43,390 bases of DNA, from positions 1 through 43,390 of the forward strand of contig NZ_LZSE01000050.1 of assembly GCF_001665295.1 (NCBI RefSeq), in the 5' to 3' direction. The notes beneath the pieces are model-generated. The model ran no database searches and was not told the DNA's origin. It worked only from the letters and a program-made list of their open reading frames with translations. Below are positions 26,177-35,863 of this stretch, piece after piece; the stretch's first letter is position 1; each line of letters begins with the position of its first letter. A program made the position numbers and the translations under genes. Origin of the DNA: Mycobacterium sp. 1554424.7 (lineage in GTDB: Bacteria > Actinomycetota > Actinomycetes > Mycobacteriales > Mycobacteriaceae).

Positions 26177-27004
26177 TTACGTCAGTCGCGCGAACTCGGC
26201 CTGCAGTTCGTCCAGCCGGCGCAGCGTCTCGTCCCGGGGCTCGGTCGGCAACTCCACCAAAACCTGCTCCACCCCGAGCCGAAGGTAGCCTTCGAGTTCC
26301 TTCGCCGAGTGCTCGCCCAGGTGCGAGCCGATCACCGGAACGTCGTGGTCGGCGATGGCGCGCAGCTCCTCGAGCTGACCGGCGAGCGCGTCCGCCGACG
26401 GACTCATGGCAAGCCAGCCGGCGTTGAGCCGGGCGATCCGCTTGAAGCTCGCCGGGCCGCCACCGAGATACAGCGGCGGATACGGTTTCGTGATCGGTTT
26501 GGGCCAACTGTAGATCGGGTCGAAGTTCACGAACTCGCCGTGGAACTCGGCTTTTTCCTGCGTCCAGATCTCGATCATCGCGCGCAGCCGTTCGTCGACC
26601 ACGCGACCGCGAACACCCGGATCGACGCCGTGGTTGGCGATCTCTTCGCGCAACCAGCCCACGCCCACGCCGAAGCGAAATCGCCCCTGCGACACCAGAT
26701 CAAGCGAGACCACGTCCTTGGCCGTCAGGATCGGATCTCGCTGCGGTACCAACGCGATTCCGGTGCCCACGACGAGGTCCCGGGTCGCGACCGCCGCCGC
26801 GGTCAACGCCACGAACGGATCCAGTGTTCGGTAGTACTTCCGCGGAATCGGGCCGCCCATCGGATACGGCGTCTTGGCGTCGACGGGGATGTGCGTGTGC
26901 TCGGCCAGGAACAGGGAGGCAAAGCCGCGCTGCTCGAGCGCCTGGCTGAGCTCGACCGGCCCGATTCCTTCGTCGGTGATGAACGTCAGGACGCCGACCC
27001 TCAT
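26177..27004 (-). CDS. LLM-class F420-dependent oxidoreductase
   Basis: A 275-residue luciferase-like protein with LTFITDEGIGPVELSQALEQ, RGFASLFLAEHTHIP, VVGTGIALVPQRDPILTAKD, GRFRFGVGVGWLREE, and YPPLYLGGGPASFKRIARL. The pattern is that of the mycobacterial F420-dependent subgroup. It overlaps the stop of the upstream small membrane protein gene by four bases (ATGA), so the two are translated together. It converges with the FMO gene 20 bases away. The substrate is unknown. Confidence 0.88.
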   Translation of the reverse strand: MRVGVLTFITDEGIGPVELSQALEQRGFASLFLAEHTHIPVDAKTPYPMGGPIPRKYYRTLDPFVALTAAAVATRDLVVGTGIALVPQRDPILTAKDVVSLDLVSQGRFRFGVGVGWLREEIANHGVDPGVRGRVVDERLRAMIEIWTQEKAEFHGEFVNFDPIYSWPKPITKPYPPLYLGGGPASFKRIARLNAGWLAMSPSADALAGQLEELRAIADHDVPVIGSHLGEHSAKELEGYLRLGVEQVLVELPTEPRDETLRRLDELQAEFARLT

Positions 27005-27396
27005 GCTCGGTCCCCTCGCGGTGTGACGGCGCTGCGCCGGGTCGCGCCCCACAGCCCGACGCCGATACCGACGACGGCGCCGCCGAGGCCGATAAGCCGT
27101 TGTGACGGCTTCAACTCGTCGTGCACACTGACCCCGCCGAGCAGGTCGGCCGCGTCGGCTCCACCCGAGGCGAGGAACCAGCCGCGGGTGCCCTTGCCCC
27201 GCACCGCCGCCGCGGCCAGCAGCCCGCCGATCAACGCATCGCGATAGCCCATGGAACGCAGCAGCAGTCGCGCCGTCGGCGTCGGCTCCTCCGGATCGCC
27301 CCACAATCGGTTCGCCCGGAGCGGGTCGACGAGAAATGAGATTCCCGAGGCGAGTCTGATGCTGCCGGCGAGGAGCGCGGCCCGGTCGATTGCCAT
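27001..27396 (-). CDS. Small membrane protein, DUF4267-like
   Basis: A 131-residue protein with three or four hydrophobic stretches. They are LLAGSIRLASGISFLVDP, YRDALIGGLLAAAAV, a weak one near WFLASGGADAADLL, and LIGLGGAVVGIGVGLWG. The MGYRDALIGG motif resembles small DUF4267-type membrane proteins; that match is from memory and moderate. It is first in a two-gene unit with the LLM gene. A perfect 22-base palindrome lies 53 bases upstream, and is the likely control site of this unit. Confidence 0.72.
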   Translation of the reverse strand: MAIDRAALLAGSIRLASGISFLVDPLRANRLWGDPEEPTPTARLLLRSMGYRDALIGGLLAAAAVRGKGTRGWFLASGGADAADLLGGVSVHDELKPSQRLIGLGGAVVGIGVGLWGATRRSAVTPRGDRA

Positions 27397-27448
27397 AGCG
27401 CGCAGCCTAGAGCGAATCGCCGCGGTTCACGAGCATGGGTTTGGCTGC

Positions 27449-27470
27449 TCAGTGAACTCCAGTTCACTGA
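27449..27470. promoter_or_regulatory. Perfect 22-base palindrome, operator candidate
   Basis: TCAGTGAACT, a 2-base CC spacer, and AGTTCACTGA form a perfect inverted repeat with 10-base arms. It lies 53 bases before the start of the DUF4267-like gene on the reverse strand. Length and symmetry fit a TetR-family operator. Candidate partners are the two TetR proteins encoded just downstream. Confidence 0.7.
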
Positions 27471-27552
27471 AATCGCTGTTTTCACGTAAAGTTTTCGGGC
27501 AACGTGAGCCATAACAAAACATGCGGTACGGTGGCCGGCCGCAGCAAACCCG

Positions 27553-27564
27553 TTCGCGCGAAAC
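27553..27564. repeat. TTCGCGCGAAAC element, copy 1
   Basis: First of two identical 12-base elements; the second starts 94 bases downstream at 27647. Both contain the palindrome TTCGCGCGAA and both are followed by AATTG, after two extra bases in this copy. Confidence 0.6.
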
Positions 27565-27572
27565 GCAATTGC

Positions 27573-27607
27573 CCCGGGGCCGCATGCGATCCGCACGCGG
27601 CCCCGGG
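27573..27607 (+). repeat. GC-rich hairpin
   Basis: CCCGGGGCCGC and GCGGCCCCGGG are perfect 11-base arms around 13 bases, giving a very stable stem followed by AAAAG. It is far from any gene end, so it is probably an RNA structure or a transcription barrier between the divergent units. Confidence 0.55.
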
Positions 27608-27646
27608 AAAAGCGCCGAGACCAGGAACAAGTCCCGCCACGACAAT

Positions 27647-27658
27647 TTCGCGCGAAAC
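27647..27658. repeat. TTCGCGCGAAAC element, copy 2
   Basis: Second copy. Here one more T upstream makes TTTCGCGCGAAA (27646-27657) a perfect 12-base palindrome, with CAA before and AACAATTG after. The pair flanks the GC hairpin. Confidence 0.6.
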
Positions 27659-27759
27659 AATTGTGCATTCGTCTAATAGTGGCTCCGGCCAACATTTCCC
27701 CGTTCCCCGCGGCGAGTGACGCGAAGGAACTCGGCACCGGGTTTACCAAAGCGCATGTG

Positions 27760-27790
27760 TACTAACGATCAGCGCATTATTTTTACTAAC
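27760..27790 (+). repeat. TACTAAC direct repeat before the first TetR gene
   Basis: TACTAAC occurs at 27760-27766 and 27784-27790, starts 24 bases apart; the second copy ends one base before the ATG. The AT-rich stretch between them (GCATTATTTT) may serve as the -10 region. No ribosome binding site is visible, so the message may be leaderless. Confidence 0.4.
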
Positions 27791-27791
27791 T

Positions 27792-28484
27792 ATGACGGGA
27801 CAGGGGGATCCGCGAGCGCGCCCGCAGCAATACGCCAGCCACACGGTCACGCCACGGCGAAAGAAGCTTGCGCCCGATCCCGACGTGCGCCGCGCCATCG
27901 TCGACGCCGCCTCGAAATCGGTTCGCGAACAGGGGGTTCGGGGCCTGAGCGTCGCCGCCGTGCTGGAGCGCGCGCAGTTGAGCACCCGCGCGTTCTACCG
28001 GCATTTCGATTCCAAGGACCAACTGGTTGCGGCGGTCTTTCTCGAGATGACGCGCAGCGAGGTGGTGCGGCTCAGGGACAAGATGTCGGGAGCCAGCGAC
28101 CCGATCGAGGCGGTGGCCGCCTGGATCGACGGACGACTCGACCTCGCATTCGACGAGGACATCAAGGCGGAGCTGCGCCAGGTATCGCTGGAGGCGCAGT
28201 CGAAAGGGTTCTCCACCCCCGAGATGGTCACACCGGCATACGGTGCCATTCTCGAGCCGCTCATCGAGCAGCTTCAGCGGGGCCTGGAGCTCGGCGTGTT
28301 CAAGGACATCGTCCCGGCGGTCGCGGCCAAGTCGATACACGGCGTCGTGTGGGCCGGCACCCAGCGGCAGTGGGCGACGAAACATTGGGACCGCGATGAC
28401 GTCCGCGACCGCGCGGTCCGGTTCTGCCTGCGCGGCCTCGGCGTGGCGCCGCAGACCATCGAACAGGTCACGGCGGCGGGTTAG
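27792..28484 (+). CDS. TetR-family regulator, first of a tandem duplicate pair
   Basis: This 230-residue protein has a basic N-terminal extension, then a helix-turn-helix at about residues 30-80 (VRRAIVDAASKSVREQGVRG, then VLERAQLSTRAFYRHFDSKDQLV). The C-terminal domain includes EMVTPAYGAILEPLIEQLQRG and GVVWAGTQRQW. The next gene encodes a closely related protein, roughly 70 percent identical by eye, including all of the recognition helix. The pair arose by duplication. This copy has about 10 more residues at the N-terminus. Probable targets are the divergent DUF4267-LLM unit or its own promoter. Confidence 0.9.
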   Translation: MTGQGDPRARPQQYASHTVTPRRKKLAPDPDVRRAIVDAASKSVREQGVRGLSVAAVLERAQLSTRAFYRHFDSKDQLVAAVFLEMTRSEVVRLRDKMSGASDPIEAVAAWIDGRLDLAFDEDIKAELRQVSLEAQSKGFSTPEMVTPAYGAILEPLIEQLQRGLELGVFKDIVPAVAAKSIHGVVWAGTQRQWATKHWDRDDVRDRAVRFCLRGLGVAPQTIEQVTAAG

Positions 28485-28605
28485 CGCGCCCGTGAAAGCG
28501 CGAATTTTCATTCGGCGCCAATTAAAGGTTTTCCCGGGTGGTTTTGCGGGGTACCTACGCACCTATGAAACGTCTGTATAACCAGGCCACCCTCGGCTGA
28601 CCCCG

Positions 28606-29268
28606 ATGACCAGCTCGTTAACGCGCCGACGGAACAAGCTCGCCCCCGACCCAGATGTTCGGTACGCCATCTTGGCCGCCGCGTCCAAGTCCATGCACGA
28701 TCACGGGGTCCGGGGGCTCAGCGTCGCTGCCGTGCTCGAACGTGCGCAGCTGAGCACCCGCGCCTTCTACCGGCACTTCGACTCGAAGGATCAGCTGGTT
28801 GCGGCGGTCTTCCTGGAGCTGGCCCGCATGGAGACGCAACGGTTGAGGGGCAAAATGGCGAACACCGCCGACCCGGTGGAGGCCGTCGTCGCCTGGGTGG
28901 ACGGTCGACTGGAGCTCGCGTTCGGCGACAGCGCCGAATTGGGTGCCCGCCGCTTGGCGCTGGAGGCCCATTCGAGGGAGTTATCTTCCCCCGAGATGGT
29001 CGCACCCGCATACGGCGCGATACTCGAGCCGCTGATCGAGCAGCTGGAGCGCGGGCTGGAGCTCGGAGTGTTCGAAGACATCGTTCCGGCGACCGCCGCG
29101 AAATCAATTCACGGCGTCGTGTGGGCTGGCACCCAGCGGCAGTGGGCCAGCCACCGGTGGGACCGCGCCGTGGTTCGCGAACGCTTGCTCCGGTTCTGCC
29201 TGCGCGGACTGGGCGTGGCACCCCACACGATCGAACGAGTCACCGCCGGCGCCGCGTCCGCCGATTAG
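28606..29268 (+). CDS. TetR-family regulator, second of a tandem duplicate pair
   Basis: This 220-residue paralogue of the preceding gene shares NKLAPDPDVR, GVRGLSVAAVLERAQLSTR, AFYRHFDSKDQLVAAVFLE and SIHGVVWAGTQRQW almost unchanged. Differences gather in the ligand-binding part (for example LELAFGDSAELGARRLALEA). The two proteins should therefore bind the same or a very similar DNA site but sense different ligands, or form mixed dimers. The 121 bases before it hold no copy of the first gene's upstream repeats, so its control differs. No clear ribosome binding site precedes the ATG. Confidence 0.9.
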   Translation: MTSSLTRRRNKLAPDPDVRYAILAAASKSMHDHGVRGLSVAAVLERAQLSTRAFYRHFDSKDQLVAAVFLELARMETQRLRGKMANTADPVEAVVAWVDGRLELAFGDSAELGARRLALEAHSRELSSPEMVAPAYGAILEPLIEQLERGLELGVFEDIVPATAAKSIHGVVWAGTQRQWASHRWDRAVVRERLLRFCLRGLGVAPHTIERVTAGAASAD

Positions 29269-29280
29269 CGCCGAACCCGG

Positions 29281-29544
29281 TCACTTGGCCGGGCAGCCCT
29301 CGGCGATCTGGATCGAAGCCGGCCACAACGCCGCCGTCAGCCCGAAGGCCGCGACGTGGGGGGCGGCCGGGACTGCGGTTTCCAGCCGCGCCTGAATTCG
29401 CTGCGTCTGCTCGGTGTGCACGACCGCCCAGACGAAGCCGATGGACAGGTATGGGATCGCGAGCCACAGCGCAATCTCGATCAAGGCCCCGACGCTGACC
29501 TCGTATCGCAGCCCGCGGCGAAGCAGATCCATCGAGGCTGACAT
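29281..29544 (-). CDS. Small membrane protein of unknown function
   Basis: An 87-residue protein. A short basic N-terminus (MDLLRRGLRYEVS) leads into a membrane helix IEIALWLAIPYLSIGFVWAVV. A polar stretch with EQTQRIQARLE follows, then a weaker hydrophobic segment VAAFGLTAALWPASIQI and a Cys-containing end. I recall similar small proteins in other mycobacteria but cannot name a family. Coding potential is supported by the coherent helix pattern. It ends 12 bases from the second TetR gene and is divergent from the DUF732 gene. Confidence 0.62.
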   Translation of the reverse strand: MSASMDLLRRGLRYEVSVGALIEIALWLAIPYLSIGFVWAVVHTEQTQRIQARLETAVPAAPHVAAFGLTAALWPASIQIAEGCPAK

Positions 29545-29572
29545 GCCGCGAGGTTCTCACAATCGCTTGCCG

Positions 29573-30184
29573 ATGGCTACCATGGCCGTCATGGCCGAGC
29601 CGTCCCCGGCTGCCGACGAAACGTTCGGGCTCAACCGCGCCGAGACGGTTGCCGTACCCAACCACGCGGCTTCGGATGAAGCCGACCGCACGTCGGCGCG
29701 CGACTACGGCAACGACGTACCGGGTGAACCGCCGGCCGAGCGCGAATCATGGAGCGCCACTTGGCGTAAGGCCGGCGCGCTGCTGATGGGCGGTCTGGGT
29801 TTGGCCTTGGTGATCGTCCTGGGCTTCTGGCTGTTCAGCCCGCCGTCCAAGGGCCCGGCCCCGGCCGCGCCGACGCCGGGTTCGACCGCGCCCGCGGCGC
29901 CGTCGGCCTCGGCCGCCGGGCCGTCGTCAATCGTGTCCACGCCGGATCAGGACAACAAGTACGTGCAGGACCTGAACGACCATGGCATCTCGTTCGCCAA
30001 TCCCGAGGCCGCCGTTCACAACGGCAAGGTGGTGTGCGACGACATTCGCCAGGGGATGACGGTACCGCAGATAGTAGGGTCGTTTCGGACGAGCAATCCG
30101 GGCCTCGATGCGAATACCTATGTGAGCATCTCCGTTCGCGCGTACTGCCCGCAGAACGCCAGCCTGCTGGGCCCGGGGTCCTAG
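29573..30184 (+). CDS. DUF732-domain membrane-anchored protein
   Basis: About 203 residues. An acidic cytoplasmic N-terminus of some 60 residues is followed by one membrane helix (LLMGGLGLALVIVLGFWLF). A Pro/Ala-rich linker leads to an external DUF732 domain, DNKYVQDLNDHGISF, VVCDDIRQGMTVPQIV and VSISVRAYCPQN, whose two Cys probably form a disulphide. DUF732 is a small exported domain common in mycobacteria, with unknown function. Three in-frame ATGs lie at 29573, 29582 and 29591; none has a clear ribosome binding site, so the start is uncertain. A stem-loop follows the stop at once. Confidence 0.78.
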   Translation: MATMAVMAEPSPAADETFGLNRAETVAVPNHAASDEADRTSARDYGNDVPGEPPAERESWSATWRKAGALLMGGLGLALVIVLGFWLFSPPSKGPAPAAPTPGSTAPAAPSASAAGPSSIVSTPDQDNKYVQDLNDHGISFANPEAAVHNGKVVCDDIRQGMTVPQIVGSFRTSNPGLDANTYVSISVRAYCPQNASLLGPGS

Positions 30185-30204
30185 GGCGGTCTGTACGGAC
30201 CGCC
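30185..30204 (+). terminator. Stem-loop directly after the DUF732 gene
   Basis: GGCGGTC and GACCGCC form a perfect 7-base stem around TGTACG, starting one base after the TAG stop. There is no U tract, as is common for mycobacterial terminators. The bases from here to the next gene at 30378 hold nothing else recognisable. Confidence 0.5.
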
Positions 30205-30377
30205 GTCGCCGTGACAGACTTCGAGATCGGCCATTGACGTGTCGTTGAACTCCGGAGCGCAAACGGTGCGATATTGATTGGACTTGGGGTTGCCTGGGCC
30301 GCCCGGGCAAGGGGTCGGCGTAGTCCACGAAGCGCGAGCACCCTCGGCGACCATCCGGGAGTCGGAGGAGGCCGCGC

Positions 30378-30845
30378 ATGACGAGGAGCCAAACCAGGCA
30401 GACGCCGGTGGGGGTCCTCGTCGGAGGGGCGGCGCTCGCGGTAGCCGCCCTGGCGGGCCTCATCTCCGTCGGCGTGTACCTGTCGCGAGATAAAACGGCG
30501 ATGTCGCCGGGGCCCGCCACGGTGACCGTCAGTGCCTCGAGCGCGGCCAACGGCCCGGCCGACGGCGCGGACGCTCAATTCCTGTCCACGCTCGACAGTT
30601 ACGGCATCTCGGACGGCGGCAAGGCGGCCATCCGCCAGCGGTTCATGGAGCTCGGCCACCACACCTGCTTCCTGATGTTGCCGCCGCGGCCGGAGCCACT
30701 CGAGTCCACGGTGAACAACATCCTGGCCGCACAGAACCAGGACAAGGCCGCGGGCAATTCGTGGCCGAAGCGGTTCAGCAATGACGACGCCCTGCATTTG
30801 GCGCAGGCCGCCGTCGCTGCGTACTGCCCGGGCGCGGCGAAGTAG
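30378..30845 (+). CDS. DUF732-like exported or membrane-anchored protein
   Basis: A 155-residue protein. One membrane helix near the N-terminus (VGVLVGGAALAVAALAGLISVGVYL) is followed by a Ser/Ala linker and a small external domain. DAQFLSTLDSYGISDGGKA has the LxxxGI pattern of DUF732, CFLM holds the first Cys and AVAAYCPGAA the second. It parallels the previous DUF732 gene in layout, but the middle differs. GGAGGAG before the ATG supports the start. It is 11 bases upstream of the amidase gene and is probably co-transcribed with it. Confidence 0.72.
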   Translation: MTRSQTRQTPVGVLVGGAALAVAALAGLISVGVYLSRDKTAMSPGPATVTVSASSAANGPADGADAQFLSTLDSYGISDGGKAAIRQRFMELGHHTCFLMLPPRPEPLESTVNNILAAQNQDKAAGNSWPKRFSNDDALHLAQAAVAAYCPGAAK

Positions 30846-30856
30846 GAGCATTGGCC

Positions 30857-31546
30857 GTGGACCGCCGTCAGCTGTTCCGGCTGGCCGGCGGCGTCGGGCT
30901 GGCGTCCGCGGTCGGCGCGGGTGCGGCACGCATGGACGTTGCCTCGGCAGCCCCGGCTATGTCGGCGCAATTGCTCTGCCGAGACGCGTGGGGCGCGCGG
31001 CCTGCCCGCGCCGGCGGTAAGCCCCACACCATCACCCGGATGACGCTGCACCACGAGGCGGTGGTCCTCGGCGACAACCGCAATGCCCCGAGTCATTTGC
31101 GCTCCGACCAGCGGTACCACCAAGACGACAAGGGATGGATCGACATCGCGTATCACGTCGGCGTCGACCGCAACGGCAACATCTACGAGCTACGGAGCAC
31201 CGAATTCGCCGGCGACACCGCGACGGACTACAACACGACGGGCCATTTCCTGGTCCTCTGCGAAGGCGACTTCGACCAGGAGGCCGTGTCGGAGGCCCAG
31301 CTTCAGGCAGCCGCCCTCGCGTTCGCCTGGGCCGCCCAGAACTTTCACGTCGCCAGCAACACATTGGCGGGCCATCGCGACCTGGCGCAGACGTCCTGCC
31401 CGGGCGCGAACCTCTACGCCCACCTCACTTCGGGCGACCTCAAGCGGCGCATTGACGACCTGCTGGCCGCCGGCCCGGTGGACCTCCAGCGGTTTTGCGG
31501 GGCCGACGCGGCCGCAAAAGTCGCGGCGATCGAGGCGGGGAACTGA
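30857..31546 (+). CDS. Tat-exported PGRP/amidase_2 N-acetylmuramoyl-L-alanine amidase
   Basis: The 229-residue protein starts with a Tat signal (DRRQLFRLAGGVGLASAVG) ending near ASA-AP. A single PGRP domain follows: DAWGARPAR, zinc His in MTLHHEAVV, the substrate-site GWIDIAYHVGVD, and LAGHRDLAQTSCPGANLY with the second His and the Cys ligand. It lacks the LGFP repeats of the amidase at 4795-6042. It should cut the amide bond between MurNAc and L-Ala in the periplasm. The GTG at 30857 is preferred because AGGAG lies 8 bases upstream; TTG at 30851 is too close. It follows the DUF732-like gene in one unit. Confidence 0.9.
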   Translation: MDRRQLFRLAGGVGLASAVGAGAARMDVASAAPAMSAQLLCRDAWGARPARAGGKPHTITRMTLHHEAVVLGDNRNAPSHLRSDQRYHQDDKGWIDIAYHVGVDRNGNIYELRSTEFAGDTATDYNTTGHFLVLCEGDFDQEAVSEAQLQAAALAFAWAAQNFHVASNTLAGHRDLAQTSCPGANLYAHLTSGDLKRRIDDLLAAGPVDLQRFCGADAAAKVAAIEAGN

Positions 31547-31553
31547 CCCGGCG

Positions 31554-32990
<1,437 letters not shown>

Positions 32991-33184
32991 GGAATGCTCC
33001 TTCGCTTCGACGGGTCGCCCGGCGGACCGCGCCAGCGTTTTGTACACCTCGACTATTTCGTCAACGTGACAAGCCCGAGTCGAACCTGTTGCACCCCAGG
33101 ACTTTCTGCATACTCGCTGCTCCGGTGGCACTACCCGGCACGGTAGCCGATAGTCATATGAACAAAAATGCGAAAGGCCGAACC

Positions 33185-35011
33185 ATGAAGACGATGTCGT
33201 CGGTTCCCCGGCTTAGGCCAGAGATCGATTCACGCCCGGTCCGCGAGATCATGCATCGCGAGATCATCGTCGCCGGTGACGACGCGCTGTCGAGGACGAT
33301 CGCCGAGGAGCTGCGGGGGGCCGGCGCGCGGATAATCAAGATCAACACCGCCGCCGATCTGCTTGGCGCCGGGGTACATCGCGCTCGCGCCGTCGTCTGT
33401 GCCGGACCCAATGACGCCATAAATCTCGAAATCGCGTTGCTGGCAAGGCAATACAGTCCGGACGTGCGCGTGGTGGCCCGTCTCGCGAATGACGTGCTGC
33501 GCGAAGCGGTGTCGACCGTCAACGGCCCCGGCGCGATCCTGGACGTCGCCGAGCTAGCGACGCCATCGCTCGTCGAGGCGGTCCTGTCGCGCAACGCGCA
33601 CCAGTTCGACACGGCCGGCATCGAATTCGTGGTCTGGGGAGCCGAGGCGCCGCACGACGGGACGCTGCGCGAGATCTACGGCGACCTCGCGCCGGTGGCG
33701 GTGGTGCACGGCAAGCAGTCGCCCTCCCCCGGCGAGGTGGTGGCATGCCCGGGACGGGATCAGCGGGTCTACACGGGCGACTGGACCTCGATGATCGGCG
33801 TCAAGGACGAGTTGGAAGCGCGCGGGATCAAGGTGCCTCCCGCGACCGCCACGCGCTCTCGCCACTCCCGGGTGCGGCGCATAATCGATGCCACGCGCGC
33901 CATGCGGGACGACATCAACCCGATGCTTTATCCCTCGTTGGCATTCGCGCTATTCCTCACGCTCGGTTCGACAGCCGTGGTGCACTTCACGTACCGGAAC
34001 CCGCGGATGTCGTGGATCGACGCCCTGTATTTCACTTCCGAGACGATTACCACCGTGGGCTATGGTGAATTCAACTTCACCCAGCAATCCGTTTTCCTGC
34101 GACTATTCGCTGTCGGGTTGATGTTCAGCGGTGCGATCGTGACCGCCATCCTCGTCGCGTTCCTTGCGGACCTGCTGCTGTCGCGCCGCTTCGTCCAGTT
34201 GGCCGGACTCCGGCGGGCACGCCAAATGCGCGACCACGTCGTGGTTATCGGACTGGGTTCCGTCGGCATCCGCATCGTGAGCGAGCTGGCGGCCGCCGGA
34301 TATGACGTCCTGGTCATCGAGAGCGACGAGAACAACCGGTTCCTGCCGACCGCGGCGGAACTCGACGTCCCCGTGATTTTCGGTGATCCGGCGATGCGCC
34401 AGACGCTGGAGTCGGCCCGCGTCGATCGGGCCCGCGGAGTGGCGGTGGTGACCAGCGACGACATGGAGAACATCGAGACGGGGATCGTGCTGCTCGAGAT
34501 TTTGGGATCCGATACCAAGAAGCCGATCGTCATGCGTGTTCAAGGCCGCGCGCTGAGCACCGCGGTGAATCAGCGGTTCGGTTTCGAAAACGTGCGATCG
34601 ATCGTCGACCTGGCCGCCCCGTGGTTCATCGGCGCCGCGATGGGCCTGCAGGTGCTGGGGACGTTTTGGGTCGGGCAGCGGTCATTCATGGTGGGCGGGA
34701 TGCTCGTGGCGGAGGGCAGCGAGCTGGATGGGCTGCGAATGGTGGACATGTCCACCCAAACGCGCGTGATCGCGATCATCCGGCCGGAAGGCCCCGTCCG
34801 GCTACGCCCCCGCCGCGACGCGCGCCTGCAAGCGGGCGACACCGTCTACCTGATCGGCCCGTACCGCGAGCTGATCGCGACGCTGCGCAAGGGCCAGCCC
34901 CCGCCGCTGACCGCGATCAACGGCGGGAGTGCGGCGTCACTGGCGGCGGCGCGTTCACCGCACCGCCGGGAAGCACGCCGGCCGCGATGGGCGCAAGACG
35001 CCGAGGTTTGA
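33185..35011 (+). CDS. RCK-pore-RCK potassium channel / TrkA-N protein
   Basis: A 608-residue protein with an unusual domain order. An N-terminal TrkA-N/RCK-like fold comes first ([38 protein letters not shown]). A two-helix ion channel follows, with filter TTVGYGEF near residues 289-296 between [15 protein letters not shown] and [19 protein letters not shown] second RCK domain comes next ([27 protein letters not shown]) and finally a TrkA-C-like domain ([12 protein letters not shown]). RCK modules gate channels on binding NAD(H), ATP/ADP or ions. An ATG at 33185 has AAAGG 7 bases upstream; ATG at 33158 is the alternative. It is divergent from glutamine synthetase. Confidence 0.88.
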   Translation: MKTMSSVPRLRPEIDSRPVREIMHREIIVAGDDALSRTIAEELRGAGARIIKINTAADLLGAGVHRARAVVCAGPNDAINLEIALLARQYSPDVRVVARLANDVLREAVSTVNGPGAILDVAELATPSLVEAVLSRNAHQFDTAGIEFVVWGAEAPHDGTLREIYGDLAPVAVVHGKQSPSPGEVVACPGRDQRVYTGDWTSMIGVKDELEARGIKVPPATATRSRHSRVRRIIDATRAMRDDINPMLYPSLAFALFLTLGSTAVVHFTYRNPRMSWIDALYFTSETITTVGYGEFNFTQQSVFLRLFAVGLMFSGAIVTAILVAFLADLLLSRRFVQLAGLRRARQMRDHVVVIGLGSVGIRIVSELAAAGYDVLVIESDENNRFLPTAAELDVPVIFGDPAMRQTLESARVDRARGVAVVTSDDMENIETGIVLLEILGSDTKKPIVMRVQGRALSTAVNQRFGFENVRSIVDLAAPWFIGAAMGLQVLGTFWVGQRSFMVGGMLVAEGSELDGLRMVDMSTQTRVIAIIRPEGPVRLRPRRDARLQAGDTVYLIGPYRELIATLRKGQPPPLTAINGGSAASLAAARSPHRREARRPRWAQDAEV

Positions 35012-35119
35012 GGGACGGGTCCGCGCCCTTCACCTTTCCCTCCGATGGGCTGGTCCGGGCGAGGTAGCGTTGGCACCGGAATTGTCCAGGGAGAAGCAAT
35101 TGATCAGGACTCATCCCGA

Positions 35120-35863
35120 GTGACGCCCTTCGGGCGGCCGCGCGCCGCGCTGGTGGGAATGCTCGCAGCCTGTGTCGTGCTGGTGCAGTGCACGGCCGCG
35201 CCGCCGCACGCCGCCGCGCCATCGCCGTCTGTTGCACCGGCATCGTCAGCCACCGCGACACCCCCGGCCGCCGCGTCGTCGTTGGCGAGCGCGCCGCCGG
35301 CACCTGCCGGGGCGACGGTACAGCCGGTCACCGCCGCCGACCTCGGCACGACCTGGCGGGCGGGTTGTCCCGTCGAGCCGGAGCAGCTGCGACGGGTCGA
35401 CGTCAACTTTGTCGGCTTCGACGGCCAGACCCACCGCGGCCAGCTGGTCGTGAACGCGGACCTGGTGTCGGACGTCATCGCCATCTTCGAGCAGCTTTAT
35501 CGCCTGGGCTATCCCGTCGAAAAGATGCAGACGGTCGACCACTACCCGGACGCCGATGACGAGTTGTCGATGGAGGACAACAACACGTCGGCGTTCAACT
35601 GCCGACTCATCCCGGACACCAGCGAATGGTCGCCACACGCTTACGGTCGGGCGATCGATATCAATACGCGTGTCAACCCGTGCCTCTACGCCAGCGGGTA
35701 TTTCGAACCGCGGAACGCGGCGGCATACCTGGACCGCAGCCGGACCGACCCCGGACTCTTACACGTCGGCGACCCTGCCGTGCACGCCTTCACGGATCGG
35801 GGCTGGCGCTGGGGTGGCGAATGGACCGCTCCCCTCGACTATCAACACTTCGAGCGAACCTAA
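35120..35863 (+). CDS. M15-family D-Ala-D-Ala carboxypeptidase-like lipoprotein
   Basis: About 247 residues. A short signal peptide with an acceptable lipobox (LAAC) is followed by a Pro/Ala/Ser-rich linker. A C-terminal M15 peptidase domain carries zinc ligands His and Asp in SPHAYGRAIDIN (HxxxxxxD) and the catalytic Glu and last His in GWRWGGEW and DYQHFE. The family trims the terminal D-Ala or cuts L-Ala-D-Glu bonds in peptidoglycan. A second Cys in VQCTA is a less likely lipid site. The GTG at 35120 has AGGA about 10 bases upstream. It overlaps the convergent serine hydrolase gene by four bases. Confidence 0.85.
   Translation: MTPFGRPRAALVGMLAACVVLVQCTAAPPHAAAPSPSVAPASSATATPPAAASSLASAPPAPAGATVQPVTAADLGTTWRAGCPVEPEQLRRVDVNFVGFDGQTHRGQLVVNADLVSDVIAIFEQLYRLGYPVEKMQTVDHYPDADDELSMEDNNTSAFNCRLIPDTSEWSPHAYGRAIDINTRVNPCLYASGYFEPRNAAAYLDRSRTDPGLLHVGDPAVHAFTDRGWRWGGEWTAPLDYQHFERT

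Larger units (their letters stand above)
27397..27791. other. 395-base repeat-rich intergenic region
   Basis: No convincing gene. The region holds a perfect palindrome (27449-27470), a duplicated palindromic element (27553-27564 and 27647-27658), a GC-rich hairpin between those copies (27573-27607), and a TACTAAC direct repeat up to the TetR start. It contains the divergent promoters of the DUF4267-like unit and the first TetR gene. Confidence 0.7.

Noticed and set aside
27504-27719. Small open frame of 71 codons in the repeat-rich gap
   Set aside because: It runs through the GC hairpin and the duplicated elements, with no ribosome binding site and a biased composition.
30206-30377. Imperfect inverted repeat around TTGCCTGGGC / GCCCGGGCAA before the second DUF732-like gene
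   Set aside because: The arms mismatch at one position and the sequence is GC-rich spacer; it is too weak to call an operator or terminator.
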